Shown: positions 1 through 8,584, counted from the first letter of the stretch. The stretch: DNA of 64,000 nucleotides from Serinibacter salmoneus (GCF_002563925.1 NZ_PDJD01000001.1:2920973-2984972), one strand, 5' to 3'. Program-made: numbers and translations. The notes: generated from the sequence alone by a model not told the origin.

Positions 1-1058
1 AGCTCGGCGAGATCGGTCAGCGACGGCTCGCCGCTGCCCGGGTCCTCGTGCTCGGCGCGGGCGGACTCGGGGCACCGGCCCTGCTCTACCTCGCCGCGGC
101 GGGCGTCGGGGAGATCGGGGTGATCGACGACGACGACGTGGACGCCTCCAACCTGCACCGCCAGGTGATCCACGGCACGGGCGACGTCGGGGAGCCCAAG
201 ACCGCCAGTGCCGCCCGCCGGATGCGGGAGGTCGCCCCGCAGGTGCGGGTGACCGAACTGCGCACCCGCCTCGTGCCCGAGAACGCCGCTGACCTGCTGC
301 GCGGCTGGGACGTGGTGCTCGACGGCACCGACACCTTCGCCACCCGCTACCTGGTGGCCGACACCTGCGCGGATCTCGGCGTGCCCCTGGTGTGGGGCTC
401 CGTGCTCCGGTTCGACGCCCAGGTCTCGGTGTTCTGGTCCACGCCGCCGGCGCCCGCGGTGCCGGTGGGGCTGCGGGACCTCTTCCCCGCGCCGCCCGCG
501 CCCGGGACCGTGCCCTCCTGCGCCGAGGCCGGGGTGCTCGGGGCCCTGTGCGGCATGGTCGGCTCGATGATGGCGACGGAGGCGGTCAAGCTCATCACGG
601 GAATCGGGGAGGCCCTGCTCGGGCGGGTCGCGGTGGTGGACGGGCTGGCGATGCGGGTGCACGAGGTGCCGCTCGTCCCGTCGTCTTCGTCTCCTCGTGG
701 CTTCTCTGGGGTTGGGGGTGAGGGAGAGGCCGTCGGGCCGCCATCCGCTCAACCCTTCGACGGTGCGGGGGCGTTGGTGGATGTGCGGGAGGGTCCGGAG
801 TTCCGGGAGGACGCCCTCGCGGGCGCCGTGCACCTCAGCGTCGCGGAGGTCGAGCAGACCGCGCGGCGGGGACCGACGGCCCTGCGTGAGTTGTTGATCA
901 TGCGCGGAGTGGACCCGGACGCCCCCGTGCGCACCTACTGCTCGGCGGGGATCCGGGCCACCCGCGCCGCGCGGGCGCTCCAGGCCGCGGGCGTGAGAGC
1001 CGAGGCGTTGCCGCCCGCCCAGGTCGAGGCCATGCGGGCACGGGAGGTGCGAGCGTGA
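1..1058 (+). CDS. moeZ: MoeZ/MoeB-like adenylyltransferase-rhodanese fusion (5' truncated)
   Basis: This gene begins before the window; the frame is open from base 3 (reading LGEIGQRRLAAARVLVLGAG), which matches the start of the ThiF/MoeB fold just before its nucleotide-binding GAGGLGAP loop. The E1-like domain fills the first two thirds and has the conserved cysteine in SCAEAGVLG. It lacks the CxxC zinc pairs of E. coli MoeB, as in mycobacterial MoeZ. A low-complexity Ser/Gly linker (about bases 675-760) leads to a rhodanese domain whose active-site loop YCSAGIRAT carries Cys at 939-941. Family role: activates the C-terminal Gly-Gly of MoaD-type sulfur carriers by adenylation, then transfers sulfur. 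It opens an operon with moeA (4-base overlap), moaC, mobA and moaD, which supports a molybdopterin role, although MoeZ proteins may also serve other sulfur carriers. Confidence 0.9.
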   Translation, partial: LGEIGQRRLAAARVLVLGAGGLGAPALLYLAAAGVGEIGVIDDDDVDASNLHRQVIHGTGDVGEPKTASAARRMREVAPQVRVTELRTRLVPENAADLLRGWDVVLDGTDTFATRYLVADTCADLGVPLVWGSVLRFDAQVSVFWSTPPAPAVPVGLRDLFPAPPAPGTVPSCAEAGVLGALCGMVGSMMATEAVKLITGIGEALLGRVAVVDGLAMRVHEVPLVPSSSSPRGFSGVGGEGEAVGPPSAQPFDGAGALVDVREGPEFREDALAGAVHLSVAEVEQTARRGPTALRELLIMRGVDPDAPVRTYCSAGIRATRAARALQAAGVRAEALPPAQVEAMRAREVRA

Positions 1059-2359
1059 GCGGCCCTCCCCGCGGCGATCAGGCACCGGCCGGGGGTGCCA
1101 TGCGCTCCGTGGCGGACCAGCGCGCCCGGGTGCTCGACGCCGTCGCCCCCCTCCCCACAACGGTGCTGCCCCTGGCCGAGGCGCACGGGCTGCGCCTGGC
1201 GCAGGACATGACGGCCGCCATCGCCGTCCCCACCTGGGACAACTCCGCCATGGACGGCTACGCCGTGCGGGCGGGCGACATTGCTGCGGCCACGCACGAG
1301 CACGGCATCACCCTGCGGATCGTGGCCGACCTGCCCGCCGGGTCCGGCGACGACCCCCACCTCGCGCCGGGCGAGGCGGCCCGGATCATGACCGGGGCCG
1401 TCGTGCCCACGGCGGCCGACGCCGTCGTGCCCCTGGAGCAGACCGACCGGGACGACCCGATGGCTCCGCTCGCCGAGACCGTGACCGTGTACCGGGCTCC
1501 GGGTACCGGCCAGCACCTGCGCCGCGCCGGCGAGGACCTGGTGGCCGGCGACCCGGTCCTCGCGGCCGGGAGCCTCGCCACCGGCGCGGCGCTGTCCGCG
1601 CTGGCCGCCACCGGGCACGGCACGGTGCGCGTGCACCGGCGGGCGCGGGTCGCCGTCATCGCCACCGGCAGCGAACTCGTCCGCCCCGGCGAGCCACTGA
1701 CCCGGGGGCTGATCCCGGACTCCAACTCCCTGCTGGTGGCCGGCCTGGTGCGCGAGCACGGCGGCGAGGTGGTCGCCGTGCGGCACGTGGACGACGACGC
1801 CGCGCACCTTGCCGAGGCCCTGCGGCAGGTGAGCCAGGCGCCCGAGCCGCCGGACGTCGTCGTGCTCACCGGCGGGGTGAGCGAGGGCGCCTTCGACCCG
1901 GTCAAGCAACTGTTCACCGGGGCCGGCGGGGTGGAGTTCGCGCGCGTGCGCATGCAACCGGGCAAGCCGCAGGCGTTCGGGCGGCTCGGGGATGCGGTGC
2001 TGTTCGGACTGCCCGGGAACCCCGTGAGCGCATGGGTCTCCTTCCACGTGTTCGTGGCACCGGCGCTCGCGGTGATGCACGGGATGCCGCGGGAGCGGGC
2101 GGCCCCGCCCGCGGTGCCCGGAGTGGCCGGGGCGGACTGGGGCACACCCCCGGGACGTGACCAGTACCTGCCCGCCCGGATCAGCACCCGTGACGACAGG
2201 GTGCTGGTGGCCACGCCCGTGGCGGCACTCGGGTCGAAGTCCCATCTCGTGGCGAGCCTCGCCCAGGCGAGCGGGTACGCGATCGTGCCGGCCGCCGTCG
2301 ACCACATCACCCGCGGCGACGCCGTGTCGATCGTCCGCACCAGCCTGGAGACCCCATGA
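1055..2359 (+). CDS. moeA: Molybdopterin molybdenumtransferase MoeA
   Basis: The 434-residue protein matches MoeA in length and motif order: an N-terminal WDNSAMDGYAVRA stretch, the TGGVSEG motif near residues 272-278, and GLPGNPVSAW near residue 318, followed by a C-terminal beta-barrel domain. MoeA inserts molybdate into adenylylated molybdopterin, releasing AMP, in the cytoplasm. The GTG start overlaps the preceding stop by four bases; an internal ATG at 1100 is a less likely start because it breaks this coupling. Its stop overlaps the moaC start in the same way, so the genes are almost certainly cotranscribed and translationally coupled. Confidence 0.95.
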   Translation: MSGPPRGDQAPAGGAMRSVADQRARVLDAVAPLPTTVLPLAEAHGLRLAQDMTAAIAVPTWDNSAMDGYAVRAGDIAAATHEHGITLRIVADLPAGSGDDPHLAPGEAARIMTGAVVPTAADAVVPLEQTDRDDPMAPLAETVTVYRAPGTGQHLRRAGEDLVAGDPVLAAGSLATGAALSALAATGHGTVRVHRRARVAVIATGSELVRPGEPLTRGLIPDSNSLLVAGLVREHGGEVVAVRHVDDDAAHLAEALRQVSQAPEPPDVVVLTGGVSEGAFDPVKQLFTGAGGVEFARVRMQPGKPQAFGRLGDAVLFGLPGNPVSAWVSFHVFVAPALAVMHGMPRERAAPPAVPGVAGADWGTPPGRDQYLPARISTRDDRVLVATPVAALGSKSHLVASLAQASGYAIVPAAVDHITRGDAVSIVRTSLETP

Positions 2360-2829
2360 CCTTCACCCACCTCGACGCCGCCGGCCACGCCCGGATGGTC
2401 GACGTCACCGAGAAGTCCCCCACCGTGCGCAGCGCCACTGCCAGCGGCATGGTGCACTGCTCCCCCGCCGTGCTCGACGCGCTGCGGGACGGCTCCGTAC
2501 CGAAGGGCGACGCGTTCGCGGTGGCGCGGATCGCGGGGATCGCCGGCGCGAAGAAGTGCGCCGAGCTCCTGCCGCTCGCGCACGTGATCGGGGTGCACGG
2601 GGCCACCGTCGACCTCGCGCTGGAGACCGACGGCGTCCGAGTCACCGCCACGGTGCGCACCGCCGACCGCACCGGCGTGGAGATGGAGGCCTTCACCGCG
2701 GTGACCGTCGCGGCCCTCGCGCTCGTGGACATGGTCAAGGGCCTGGACAAGCACACCTGGATCGGCGAGGTGCGGCTGGAGGAGAAGACCGGCGGGAAGT
2801 CGGGACCGTGGCGGCGCGCGGAGAGGTGA
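2356..2829 (+). CDS. moaC: Cyclic pyranopterin monophosphate synthase MoaC
   Basis: At 157 residues it has the usual MoaC length. The N-terminal MVDVTEKSPTVRSA and the C-terminal KGLDKHTWIGEV block (about residues 127-138) are hallmarks; the Asp and Lys of GLDKH are the expected catalytic pair. MoaC converts the product of MoaA, 3',8-cyclo-GTP, into cyclic pyranopterin monophosphate. The ATG overlaps the moeA stop by four bases and the moaC stop overlaps the GTG start of mobA, so it sits inside a tightly coupled operon, while its partner moaA lies on the opposite strand 1.3 kb away. Confidence 0.96.
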   Translation: MTFTHLDAAGHARMVDVTEKSPTVRSATASGMVHCSPAVLDALRDGSVPKGDAFAVARIAGIAGAKKCAELLPLAHVIGVHGATVDLALETDGVRVTATVRTADRTGVEMEAFTAVTVAALALVDMVKGLDKHTWIGEVRLEEKTGGKSGPWRRAER

Positions 2830-3533
2830 GCACGGGGGTGAGCGCCGACTCGGAGCCGGAGCCGGGCTGGCTCCCGGATGCCGCGATCGTGCTCTCCGGC
2901 GGACGCGGCTCGCGTCTCGGGGGCACCCCGAAGGGGCGGGTGCGGGTGGGGGACATACCCCTCCTGGACGGGGTGCTCGACGCCGTATCCGCCGCGGGCA
3001 TCCAGCGCGCCGTGGTGGTGGGGCACCCGCCCAGCCTCGAGCGTGCGGGCGTGGTCGTCACCCGGGAGGATCCGCCGTTCGCGGGGCCGCTGGCCGGGGT
3101 GGCCGCGGGACTGCTGGCGCTGCCGGACCTGCCCGGGAAAGCGTGGGTGATGGTGCTGGCGTGCGATCTGCCGCGTGCGGGCGAGGTGATTCCGCTGCTG
3201 CTGACGGGGTCGCCAGCGGAGGACGACGGCGCGGGGGTGGCTCGAGAGCGAGTGCAGGGAGCGGACGGCTGGCTCGTGGTGGACGACGCCGGAAGGCGGC
3301 AGTGGCTCGCCGGGTGCTACCGGATCGGCCCGTTGCGTGCGGCGTGCGCGGCGGCATCGACCGAGGGACCCGACGGACTCGTGGGGCTGCCGCTGCGTGC
3401 CGCCTTCGGACGCCTGCACCTGCGTGAGGTGCCCGATCCGCACGGGGCCAGTGCCGACGTCGATACCCCCGAGGACCTGATGCGTGCGCGCGCCGCCGCA
3501 CGCCGATCGCACCGAGAGAGGATGGAGTCATGA
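2826..3533 (+). CDS. mobA: MobA-like molybdenum cofactor guanylyltransferase
   Basis: The protein (about 235 residues) starts with the nucleotidyltransferase signature AAIVLSGGRGSRLGG followed by a Lys in TPKG (residues ~18-36), and has VMVLACDLPRA, matching the metal-binding CDxP motif of MobA. The family transfers GMP from GTP to Mo-molybdopterin to make the MGD cofactor used by DMSO-reductase-type enzymes. I take the GTG at 2826 because it overlaps the moaC stop by four bases; a second GTG at 2838 is possible. A CTP- or other NTP-transferase of the same fold cannot be fully excluded, but the operon makes MobA the best call. No molybdoenzyme is encoded in the window. Confidence 0.87.
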   Translation: MSTGVSADSEPEPGWLPDAAIVLSGGRGSRLGGTPKGRVRVGDIPLLDGVLDAVSAAGIQRAVVVGHPPSLERAGVVVTREDPPFAGPLAGVAAGLLALPDLPGKAWVMVLACDLPRAGEVIPLLLTGSPAEDDGAGVARERVQGADGWLVVDDAGRRQWLAGCYRIGPLRAACAAASTEGPDGLVGLPLRAAFGRLHLREVPDPHGASADVDTPEDLMRARAAARRSHRERMES

Positions 3534-3838
3534 CCACCCCACCGCGCCCGGCCCACCACCTGCCGCCGGAGGACCTGACCGACTGGGCGGACGCCGTCGC
3601 GCGCCTGTTCGGGCTCAGCGAACGGCTCGACGCGACCGATATCGGCGAGGTGCTCGATGTCGCACGGGACGTCTCCCGCGGCGTGAACCGGCCCTCCGCG
3701 CCGCTCAGCACGTTCCTGCTCGGCGTGGCCGTCGCGCGGTCGGTGCCCGACGGCGCCGATCGGGAGTCCGTGGCGGCCGAGATCTCGCGGCTGGGGCTCC
3801 AGGTACGGGCCACCGCGCTGTCGCAGGAGGCGGAATGA
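3530..3838 (+). CDS. DUF6457 domain small protein in the Moco operon
   Basis: This 102-residue acidic, helix-rich protein (LTDWADAVARLFGL ... VLDVARDVSRGVNRPSAPLSTFLLG) resembles the DUF6457 family, small actinobacterial proteins commonly seen beside mobA. It has no membrane segment, cysteines or obvious catalytic motif. It overlaps mobA by four bases and moaD by four bases, so it is made as part of the cofactor pathway. A role as accessory or partner of MobA is inference from position only; its biochemical function is unknown to me. Confidence 0.8.
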   Translation: MTTPPRPAHHLPPEDLTDWADAVARLFGLSERLDATDIGEVLDVARDVSRGVNRPSAPLSTFLLGVAVARSVPDGADRESVAAEISRLGLQVRATALSQEAE

Positions 3839-4083
3839 CCACGGCGACAACGGTGCGGCTCTTCGCCGGGGCCGCCGAGGCCGTCGGCGCCCACGAGGTA
3901 GCGACGTCGGCCGGGAGCGTGGGCGAGTTGATGGCCGAGCTCGCCGAGCGGGGCGGCCCCTTGGCCGTGGACGTGCTCGGGCGCTGCTCGGTCCTGGTGG
4001 CGGGCCAGCGCGCCGACGGGCCCCACGCGCCGATCCCCGCGGGCGCCGTCGTGGACGTGCTGCCGCCCTTCGCCGGCGGCTGA
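3835..4083 (+). CDS. moaD: MoaD-type sulfur carrier, molybdopterin synthase small subunit
   Basis: The 82-residue protein is a ubiquitin-like sulfur carrier: it opens with VRLFAGAAEAVG, contains the typical GELMAELAERGG helix and ends VVDVLPPFAGG, where the C-terminal Gly-Gly is adenylated and converted to the thiocarboxylate. The ATG at 3835 overlaps the previous stop (ATGA) and sets the start; longer frames upstream are shadows of DUF6457. It is the last gene of the + strand Moco operon and would partner MoaE encoded at 5267-5722. Confidence 0.93.
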   Translation: MTTATTVRLFAGAAEAVGAHEVATSAGSVGELMAELAERGGPLAVDVLGRCSVLVAGQRADGPHAPIPAGAVVDVLPPFAGG

Positions 4084-4099
4084 GCCCTGCCCCCGAGAA

Positions 4100-4143
4100 G
4101 GTACCTGCAGAACCACCTCGCGGTACCTGCAGAACCACCTCGC
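4100..4143. repeat. Two tandem copies of a 22-bp repeat
   Basis: Two perfect 22-base units (4100-4121 and 4122-4143), each starting GGTACCTGCAG and ending CCACCTCGC, fill the gap between the convergent moaD and moaA stops. The same unit occurs six times at 36501-36632 and twice, diverged, at 60448-60491. Confidence 0.9.
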
Positions 4144-4148
4144 GGGGG

Positions 4149-5270
4149 TCAGCCGCCGATCGCGTTCATGCCGCGGTCGGGCTGCAGGAAGCCGGGGTCG
4201 TTGATGCCGTGACCGGGCAGCTTCGCGTCGATGCAGGCCCGCAACTGCGCGTCGATGAGCGCGTCGTCCACGCCGTCGTGACCCGCCTCGCCGCCCGCGC
4301 CCTGCCGGCCGCGCAGCAGGGCGACAAGGTCGTACTCCCCGCGGGCGAACAGGCAGTTGCGCAGCTGACCGTCGGCGGTGAGCCGCATCCGGTCGCACGC
4401 CCCACAGAACGGCGCGGTCACCGAGGCGATCACCCCCACCGTGTGCTCGCCGGCGGGTGACCCCGGACCGGTCAGCCGCCAGCGCTCCGCCGGCGCACCA
4501 CCCCGGCCAGGGATCGGCTCCAGATCCCACCGCTCGCCCAGCGCCGCCAGGATCTCCTCGCGGGTCACCATGCGCTCACGGTCCCAGGTGTGCCCGGTGT
4601 CCAGCGGCATCTGCTCGATGAACCGCAACTGGGCGTCCTGCGAGATCGCGTAGGCCACGAGGTCGGGGAGCTCGTCGTCGTTCACGCCCCGCATCGCCAC
4701 CGTGTTGATCTTCAGCGGGCGCAACCCGCTGGCCCGGGCCGCGGCGATGCCGGCCATCACGTCGTCGAACCGGTCGCGCCGGGTGAGCTCCCGGAACCGC
4801 TCGGGGTGCACCGTGTCGAGGCTGATGTTCAGCCGGCTGAGCCCGGCCTCGATCAGCGCGGGGAGGAACTGCGGCAGCGTGATGCCGTTGGTGGTCATCG
4901 CGACCTGCACCGGTTCCCCGGCCGGTGTGCGCAGCGCCGCGATGCCGCGCACCACGTCCACCACATCGCGCCGCAGCAGCGGCTCGCCACCGGTGAGGCG
5001 GAAGGTGGAGATCCCCGCCTCGGCCGCCACCCCGGCGATCCGCACGATCTCGGGGGTGGTGAGGATCGAGGAGCGCGCCAACCACTCGTTGCCCTGCTCC
5101 GGCATGCAGTAGGTGCAGCGCAGGGAGCAGCGGTCGGTCAGGGAGATGCGCAGGTCGCGGTGCACCCGGCCGTGGCCGTCCACGATCGGCGCTCCACGGC
5201 GCGGATCGGGCTCCCGCGGCACGCCGTCCAGTGGCGCCGGCGCGGATCCGATGCTCACCGGGACCCTCAC
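4149..5270 (-). CDS. moaA: GTP 3',8-cyclase MoaA (radical SAM)
   Basis: The 373-residue protein carries the radical SAM cluster CxxxCxxC (Cys48, Cys52, Cys55 in TDRCSLRCTYC), the TGGEPLLR SAM-binding motif and the second C-terminal Fe-S cluster region CGACDRMRL...RNCLF. It ends MNAIGG; the C-terminal Gly-Gly tail is required in MoaA. With MoaC it makes cyclic pyranopterin monophosphate from GTP. The start GTG at 5270 overlaps the moaE stop by four bases; the longer open frame up to 5732 is only an antisense-free shadow over moaE. It is last in the minus-strand operon moaB-moaE-moaA and ends five bases from the 22-bp repeats. Confidence 0.95.
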   Translation of the reverse strand: MRVPVSIGSAPAPLDGVPREPDPRRGAPIVDGHGRVHRDLRISLTDRCSLRCTYCMPEQGNEWLARSSILTTPEIVRIAGVAAEAGISTFRLTGGEPLLRRDVVDVVRGIAALRTPAGEPVQVAMTTNGITLPQFLPALIEAGLSRLNISLDTVHPERFRELTRRDRFDDVMAGIAAARASGLRPLKINTVAMRGVNDDELPDLVAYAISQDAQLRFIEQMPLDTGHTWDRERMVTREEILAALGERWDLEPIPGRGGAPAERWRLTGPGSPAGEHTVGVIASVTAPFCGACDRMRLTADGQLRNCLFARGEYDLVALLRGRQGAGGEAGHDGVDDALIDAQLRACIDAKLPGHGINDPGFLQPDRGMNAIGG

Positions 5271-5722
5271 AGGCCCACCCAGTGGCTCGCGCCGTCGGCC
5301 GTGTGCTGCTTCTTCCACACGGGCAGTTCCACCTTGATGCGCTCGACCAGTTCCCGGCAGAGATCCTGCGCGAGGGCGCGATGCGCCGTCGCCACGCAGG
5401 CCACGAGCGCCAGGTCGCCGACCGCGAGGTCGCCCACGCGGTGGGAGACCGCCAGCCGCACCACCTCCTCGTGCCTCACATCCTCGTGCGGCACGGCCCC
5501 GGCCACCACCTCCCGCGCGATCCGCTCCAGGGCCGCGGTGGCGTCCGGGTGCGCGGAGTAGGCGATCCCGGTCACCTCCCCCTCGGCGCCGGGGTCGTGG
5601 TCGCGGATCTGCCCGAGGAAGGTGACGACGGCGCCGCACCGGGGGTCGGCTACCGCATCCAGGTGGTCGCTCACCTCCAGCGTCTCGGCGGTGACGCGCG
5701 CCCAGTCCGGCTCCCACGTCAT
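5267..5722 (-). CDS. moaE: Molybdopterin synthase catalytic subunit MoaE
   Basis: The 151-residue protein has the MoaE pattern GAVVTFLGQIRDHDPG near the N-terminus, a HRVGDLAVGDLALVACVAT core and the lysine-bearing KVELPVWKKQ near the C-terminus, where the family has its catalytic lysines. MoaE uses two MoaD thiocarboxylates to convert cyclic pyranopterin monophosphate to molybdopterin. Its ATG shares one base with the moaB stop (TGATG) and its stop overlaps the moaA start, indicating an operon. Confidence 0.95.
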   Translation of the reverse strand: MTWEPDWARVTAETLEVSDHLDAVADPRCGAVVTFLGQIRDHDPGAEGEVTGIAYSAHPDATAALERIAREVVAGAVPHEDVRHEEVVRLAVSHRVGDLAVGDLALVACVATAHRALAQDLCRELVERIKVELPVWKKQHTADGASHWVGL

Positions 5723-6198
5723 CAGTGGTCACCCCCGGCGATCTGGTCCAGGGCGTGCGGCACCAGTGGCAGCAGCACCTCCAGGGACTCCGCCACGGCC
5801 TTCGGTGACCCGGGCAGGTTCACCACCAGCGCGGACCCGGCGACCCCGGCGATCCCACGGGACAGGGCGGCGGCGGGGGCCGCACGGCGCCCCCGCTCCC
5901 GCAGCAGTTCGGCGATCCCCGGCACCTCGCGGTCCAGCACGGGTGCGGTGCCCTCCGGGGTGCGGTCCCGCGGACCGATACCCGTGCCGCCCAGGGTGAG
6001 CACGAGGTCCGCCCCGGAACCCAGGGCCAGGGTGAGGGCCTCGGTCACGGAGGCCGCGCCGTCGGGCACCACGCTCGAACTGACCCCGAAGCCCGCCTGC
6101 GTCAGGAGCTCCACGGCGCGCGGACCCGAGGCGTCGGGGCGCTCGCCGGCGGCGCTGCGGTCCGACACCGTGATCACGACGGCGATGCGTGCTGGCAC
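5722..6198 (-). CDS. moaB: MoaB/Mog-type molybdopterin adenylyltransferase
   Basis: This 158-residue protein has the MogA/MoaB fold motifs: VVITVSDRSAAGE near the N-terminus, VLTLGGTGIGPRDRTPEG in the middle and NLPGSPKAVAE near the C-terminus. The enzyme adenylylates molybdopterin before MoeA adds molybdate. It begins at a GTG at 6198 and is the promoter-proximal gene of moaB-moaE-moaA. Only nine bases separate it from the upstream SMP-30-like gene, so it may be cotranscribed with that gene. Confidence 0.93.
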   Translation of the reverse strand: MPARIAVVITVSDRSAAGERPDASGPRAVELLTQAGFGVSSSVVPDGAASVTEALTLALGSGADLVLTLGGTGIGPRDRTPEGTAPVLDREVPGIAELLRERGRRAAPAAALSRGIAGVAGSALVVNLPGSPKAVAESLEVLLPLVPHALDQIAGGDH

Positions 6199-6207
6199 GC
6201 GTCCAGC

Positions 6208-7143
6208 CTAAGCGAGGTCCCCCAGGGCAACGAGGAACACGGTGTGCGTGGTGGTGATGGCGAGCACTCGATGGTCGGCCGAGAAGGCCAGGTTCGTGGC
6301 GGGCGACGGCGTGCGCAACACCCCGAGGTAGGGTGCCTTCCCGCCGCGCGGCGGGGCACCGAGGATCTCCACGCCCGCGCTCGAGGTCACCCACAGGCGC
6401 CCCGCGGGGTCCACGCGCACGCCCCGGGGCGTGCCGTGCACGCTGGTGTGCACGAGCCAGCGGTGACTCATCAGCATGCGGTCGAGGTCAGGGCGCACCC
6501 GGAAGCCCCAGACCACGTCCTCCTCGGCGTCGGTCACGTACAGCACGGTCTCGTCGGGGCTGAAGGCGAGACCGGTCGGCGCGCTCATGGCCGGCAGGTC
6601 CGCACTCATGCACTGCACGCCGCCGAGCACGCCGCCGCGCCGCACCCCGGGTGAGACCCGGTAGACGTGGGCGCCGTCGACCTCCGCCTCGCCGCCGTAG
6701 CCCTGGGCGGGGTCGGTCAGGCCGGTGCGAGGATCGGTGAACCAGACGGCGCCCTCGCCGGTGACCACCAGGTCGCTCGGGGCGTTGAACCGCCGGTCCA
6801 CCAGCAGGTCGGCCACGATGACCCAGTGCCCGTCCGCCTCGCGCCGCACGACGGCGCGCTCCCCGTGGCTGGCGGCATACAGCAGGCCCTGGGAGTCCAC
6901 CGCGTGGCCGTTCTGGAACGCGGAGCGGCTGATCCAGGTGCGGGTGCCGCGATCGGCGTCCCACGCCAGCACGGTGTTGGCCTCGAGGTCGCTCCACACG
7001 AGCGCATCGCCGAGCCAGACCGGGCCCTGGAACAGGTCGCCGCCGTGGGCAATGGCCTCCAGGCGCGCGCCGGGCGCCAGGAGGCCCGCGGCGCCCGCGC
7101 TGCCACCGGTGCCGTCGCCGTCGAGAATCAGTGCGTCACTCAC
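6208..7143 (-). CDS. SMP-30/gluconolactonase-like beta-propeller protein
   Basis: The 311-residue protein has the repeating beta-propeller features of the SMP-30/gluconolactonase/LRE family: GDLFQGPVWLGDALVWSDLEANTVLAW, FQNGHAVDSQGLLYAASHGERAVVRRE, NAPSDLVVTGEGAVWFTDPRTG, and LAFSPDETVLYVTDAEE. These correspond to the metal-binding Glu/Asn/Asp strands of lactonases. The likely reaction is hydrolysis of a sugar lactone, but the family includes other hydrolases and the substrate cannot be read here. No signal peptide is visible. It lies directly upstream of moaB on the same strand. Confidence 0.78.
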   Translation of the reverse strand: MSDALILDGDGTGGSAGAAGLLAPGARLEAIAHGGDLFQGPVWLGDALVWSDLEANTVLAWDADRGTRTWISRSAFQNGHAVDSQGLLYAASHGERAVVRREADGHWVIVADLLVDRRFNAPSDLVVTGEGAVWFTDPRTGLTDPAQGYGGEAEVDGAHVYRVSPGVRRGGVLGGVQCMSADLPAMSAPTGLAFSPDETVLYVTDAEEDVVWGFRVRPDLDRMLMSHRWLVHTSVHGTPRGVRVDPAGRLWVTSSAGVEILGAPPRGGKAPYLGVLRTPSPATNLAFSADHRVLAITTTHTVFLVALGDLA

Positions 7144-7276
7144 CGCTCCACCCTAGAACGGGTCCCGGCCCGAACCCACAGTCCGGCCGTCTCAGGGTGC
7201 GGGAGACCCGCGGACAGGCTCGCGGCGCCCACGGTGATGTGGGGCCGAGGCAGGCCAGCAGCCGTGCGGCACGCCC

Positions 7277-7348
7277 GGGTCCGGGAGGCGCCCGGGTCCG
7301 GGGGGCGCCGTGTCCGGGGTGCGCCGTGTCCGGGGTGCGCCGTGTCCG
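7277..7348. repeat. Tandem GC-rich 16-bp repeats upstream of a TehA-like gene
   Basis: Four units of about 16 bases (7277-7292, 7294-7309, 7310-7325, 7326-7341) plus a partial fifth are seen; the last two are identical (GTGTCCGGGGTGCGCC) and the first two are variants. They sit 44 bases before the ATG of the transporter at 7392 in the divergent spacer with the SMP-30 gene. Function unknown. Confidence 0.75.
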
Positions 7349-7391
7349 ACCTCGTGCGAGGCTGCGACTGCACCACAGGAAGGACCATGGC

Positions 7392-8471
7392 ATGACGTGG
7401 TTGACCGGAATCGTCCGGGCACTGCCACCCGCGGCGCACGCGTTCGTCATGGCTACCGGTGTGCTCTCGATCGGCCTCTCCCTGATCGAGCAGCCCGCGC
7501 TGTCCGTGGCGCTGTGGTGGGTGGCCGGGATCGCATGGGTGGTGCTCACACTGCTGCTGCTCGCTCGTGCGGTCATCTACCCACGGCGCGTCGCCGAGGA
7601 CCTGCAGGTGGGATCCCGCGCCTTCGGCATATTCGCCGTGGTCGTCTCCACCAGCGTGCTCGGCATCAGATTCGCCGTCGCCGGTCATCCGCTGGTAGCC
7701 GGCATCGCCTTGGCGGCCGCCCTCGTCCTGTGGCTGGGGTTGGGATACGCCGTGCCATGGCTCGTGCTGCAACGCAGCCACCCTGACGGTGCCGTGGCGC
7801 CACAGCAGCCTCCGGTCGTGACCACCGTGGACGGCACCTGGTTCGTCTGGGTGGTGGCGGCACAGTCGATCGCCGTGCTCGCCGCCATGCTGCAACCGTC
7901 CGGCGCACGGTTCGCCGATGTGCTCGCCGTCATCGCCGTGATCTCCTGGGCCACCGGACTCGGCCTGTACGCGGTGGTCGGGGTGCTGCTGATCCTGCGC
8001 GTCGCGCGGTTCGGGATCAGCGCGAACGCCCTGGTGCCGTCGTTCTGGGTCGTGATGGGGGCGCTGGCGATCTCGGCACTGGCGGCCGGACACGTTCAAC
8101 TGATGGCCGGGGGCAGCCCAGCGGCCGCCGCCACGCACGGCATCGCCGGCGGCACGGCCATGATCCTGTGGGGTTTCGCCACGTGGCTCGCGCCCGCGCT
8201 CCTCCTCCTGGGGGCATGGCGCCACCTGCGCCGGCATGTCAGCGCGCGCTACAACACCCAACTGTGGGCCATGGTGTTCCCGATGGCGGTCTACTCGGTC
8301 GCGAGCATGACCATCGGCGAGAGCGAACCCGTCCCGGGGATCGGCGCGTGGGGCGCGGCTGCGATCTGGCTCGCACTCGCCGCATGGACCCTGGTCTGCC
8401 TGGACTTCCTCATGACCCGCGGGTGGCGCCCGCGAGGAGTCGAGCGGCAGGGGGCTGCGGAACGGCCATGA
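7392..8471 (+). CDS. TDT-family transporter (TehA/SLAC1-like)
   Basis: The 359-residue integral membrane protein has about ten hydrophobic segments and starts with PPAAHAFVMATGVLSIGLSLI, typical of tellurite-resistance/dicarboxylate transporters (TehA, Mae1, SLAC1). Such proteins carry anions such as malate, sulfite or chloride across the plasma membrane; the substrate here is unknown. I chose the ATG at 7392 because AGGAAGGA lies at the correct distance; the open frame extending to 7131 runs through GC-rich repeats and is unlikely to be translated. No neighbour indicates the substrate. It ends facing the DUF5684 gene, with a hairpin between. Confidence 0.82.
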   Translation: MTWLTGIVRALPPAAHAFVMATGVLSIGLSLIEQPALSVALWWVAGIAWVVLTLLLLARAVIYPRRVAEDLQVGSRAFGIFAVVVSTSVLGIRFAVAGHPLVAGIALAAALVLWLGLGYAVPWLVLQRSHPDGAVAPQQPPVVTTVDGTWFVWVVAAQSIAVLAAMLQPSGARFADVLAVIAVISWATGLGLYAVVGVLLILRVARFGISANALVPSFWVVMGALAISALAAGHVQLMAGGSPAAAATHGIAGGTAMILWGFATWLAPALLLLGAWRHLRRHVSARYNTQLWAMVFPMAVYSVASMTIGESEPVPGIGAWGAAAIWLALAAWTLVCLDFLMTRGWRPRGVERQGAAERP

Positions 8472-8584
8472 GGCATCGAGCCGGACATTGAGTTCCGTAG
8501 AGGCACCGAGTGCTGTGGAGGCACCGAGTTCGGTGCGGGAACTGCGCCGGGGGATGCACCCTACGTGGAGGTCACCCCACGGGT

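Noticed and set aside
2307-3512. 401-residue minus-strand frame
   Set aside because: Shadow of moaC/mobA on the other strand; the operon motifs are on the + strand.
5271-5732. Extension of moaA over moaE
   Set aside because: The GTG at 5270 overlaps the moaE stop and family length supports it; upstream frame is a shadow.
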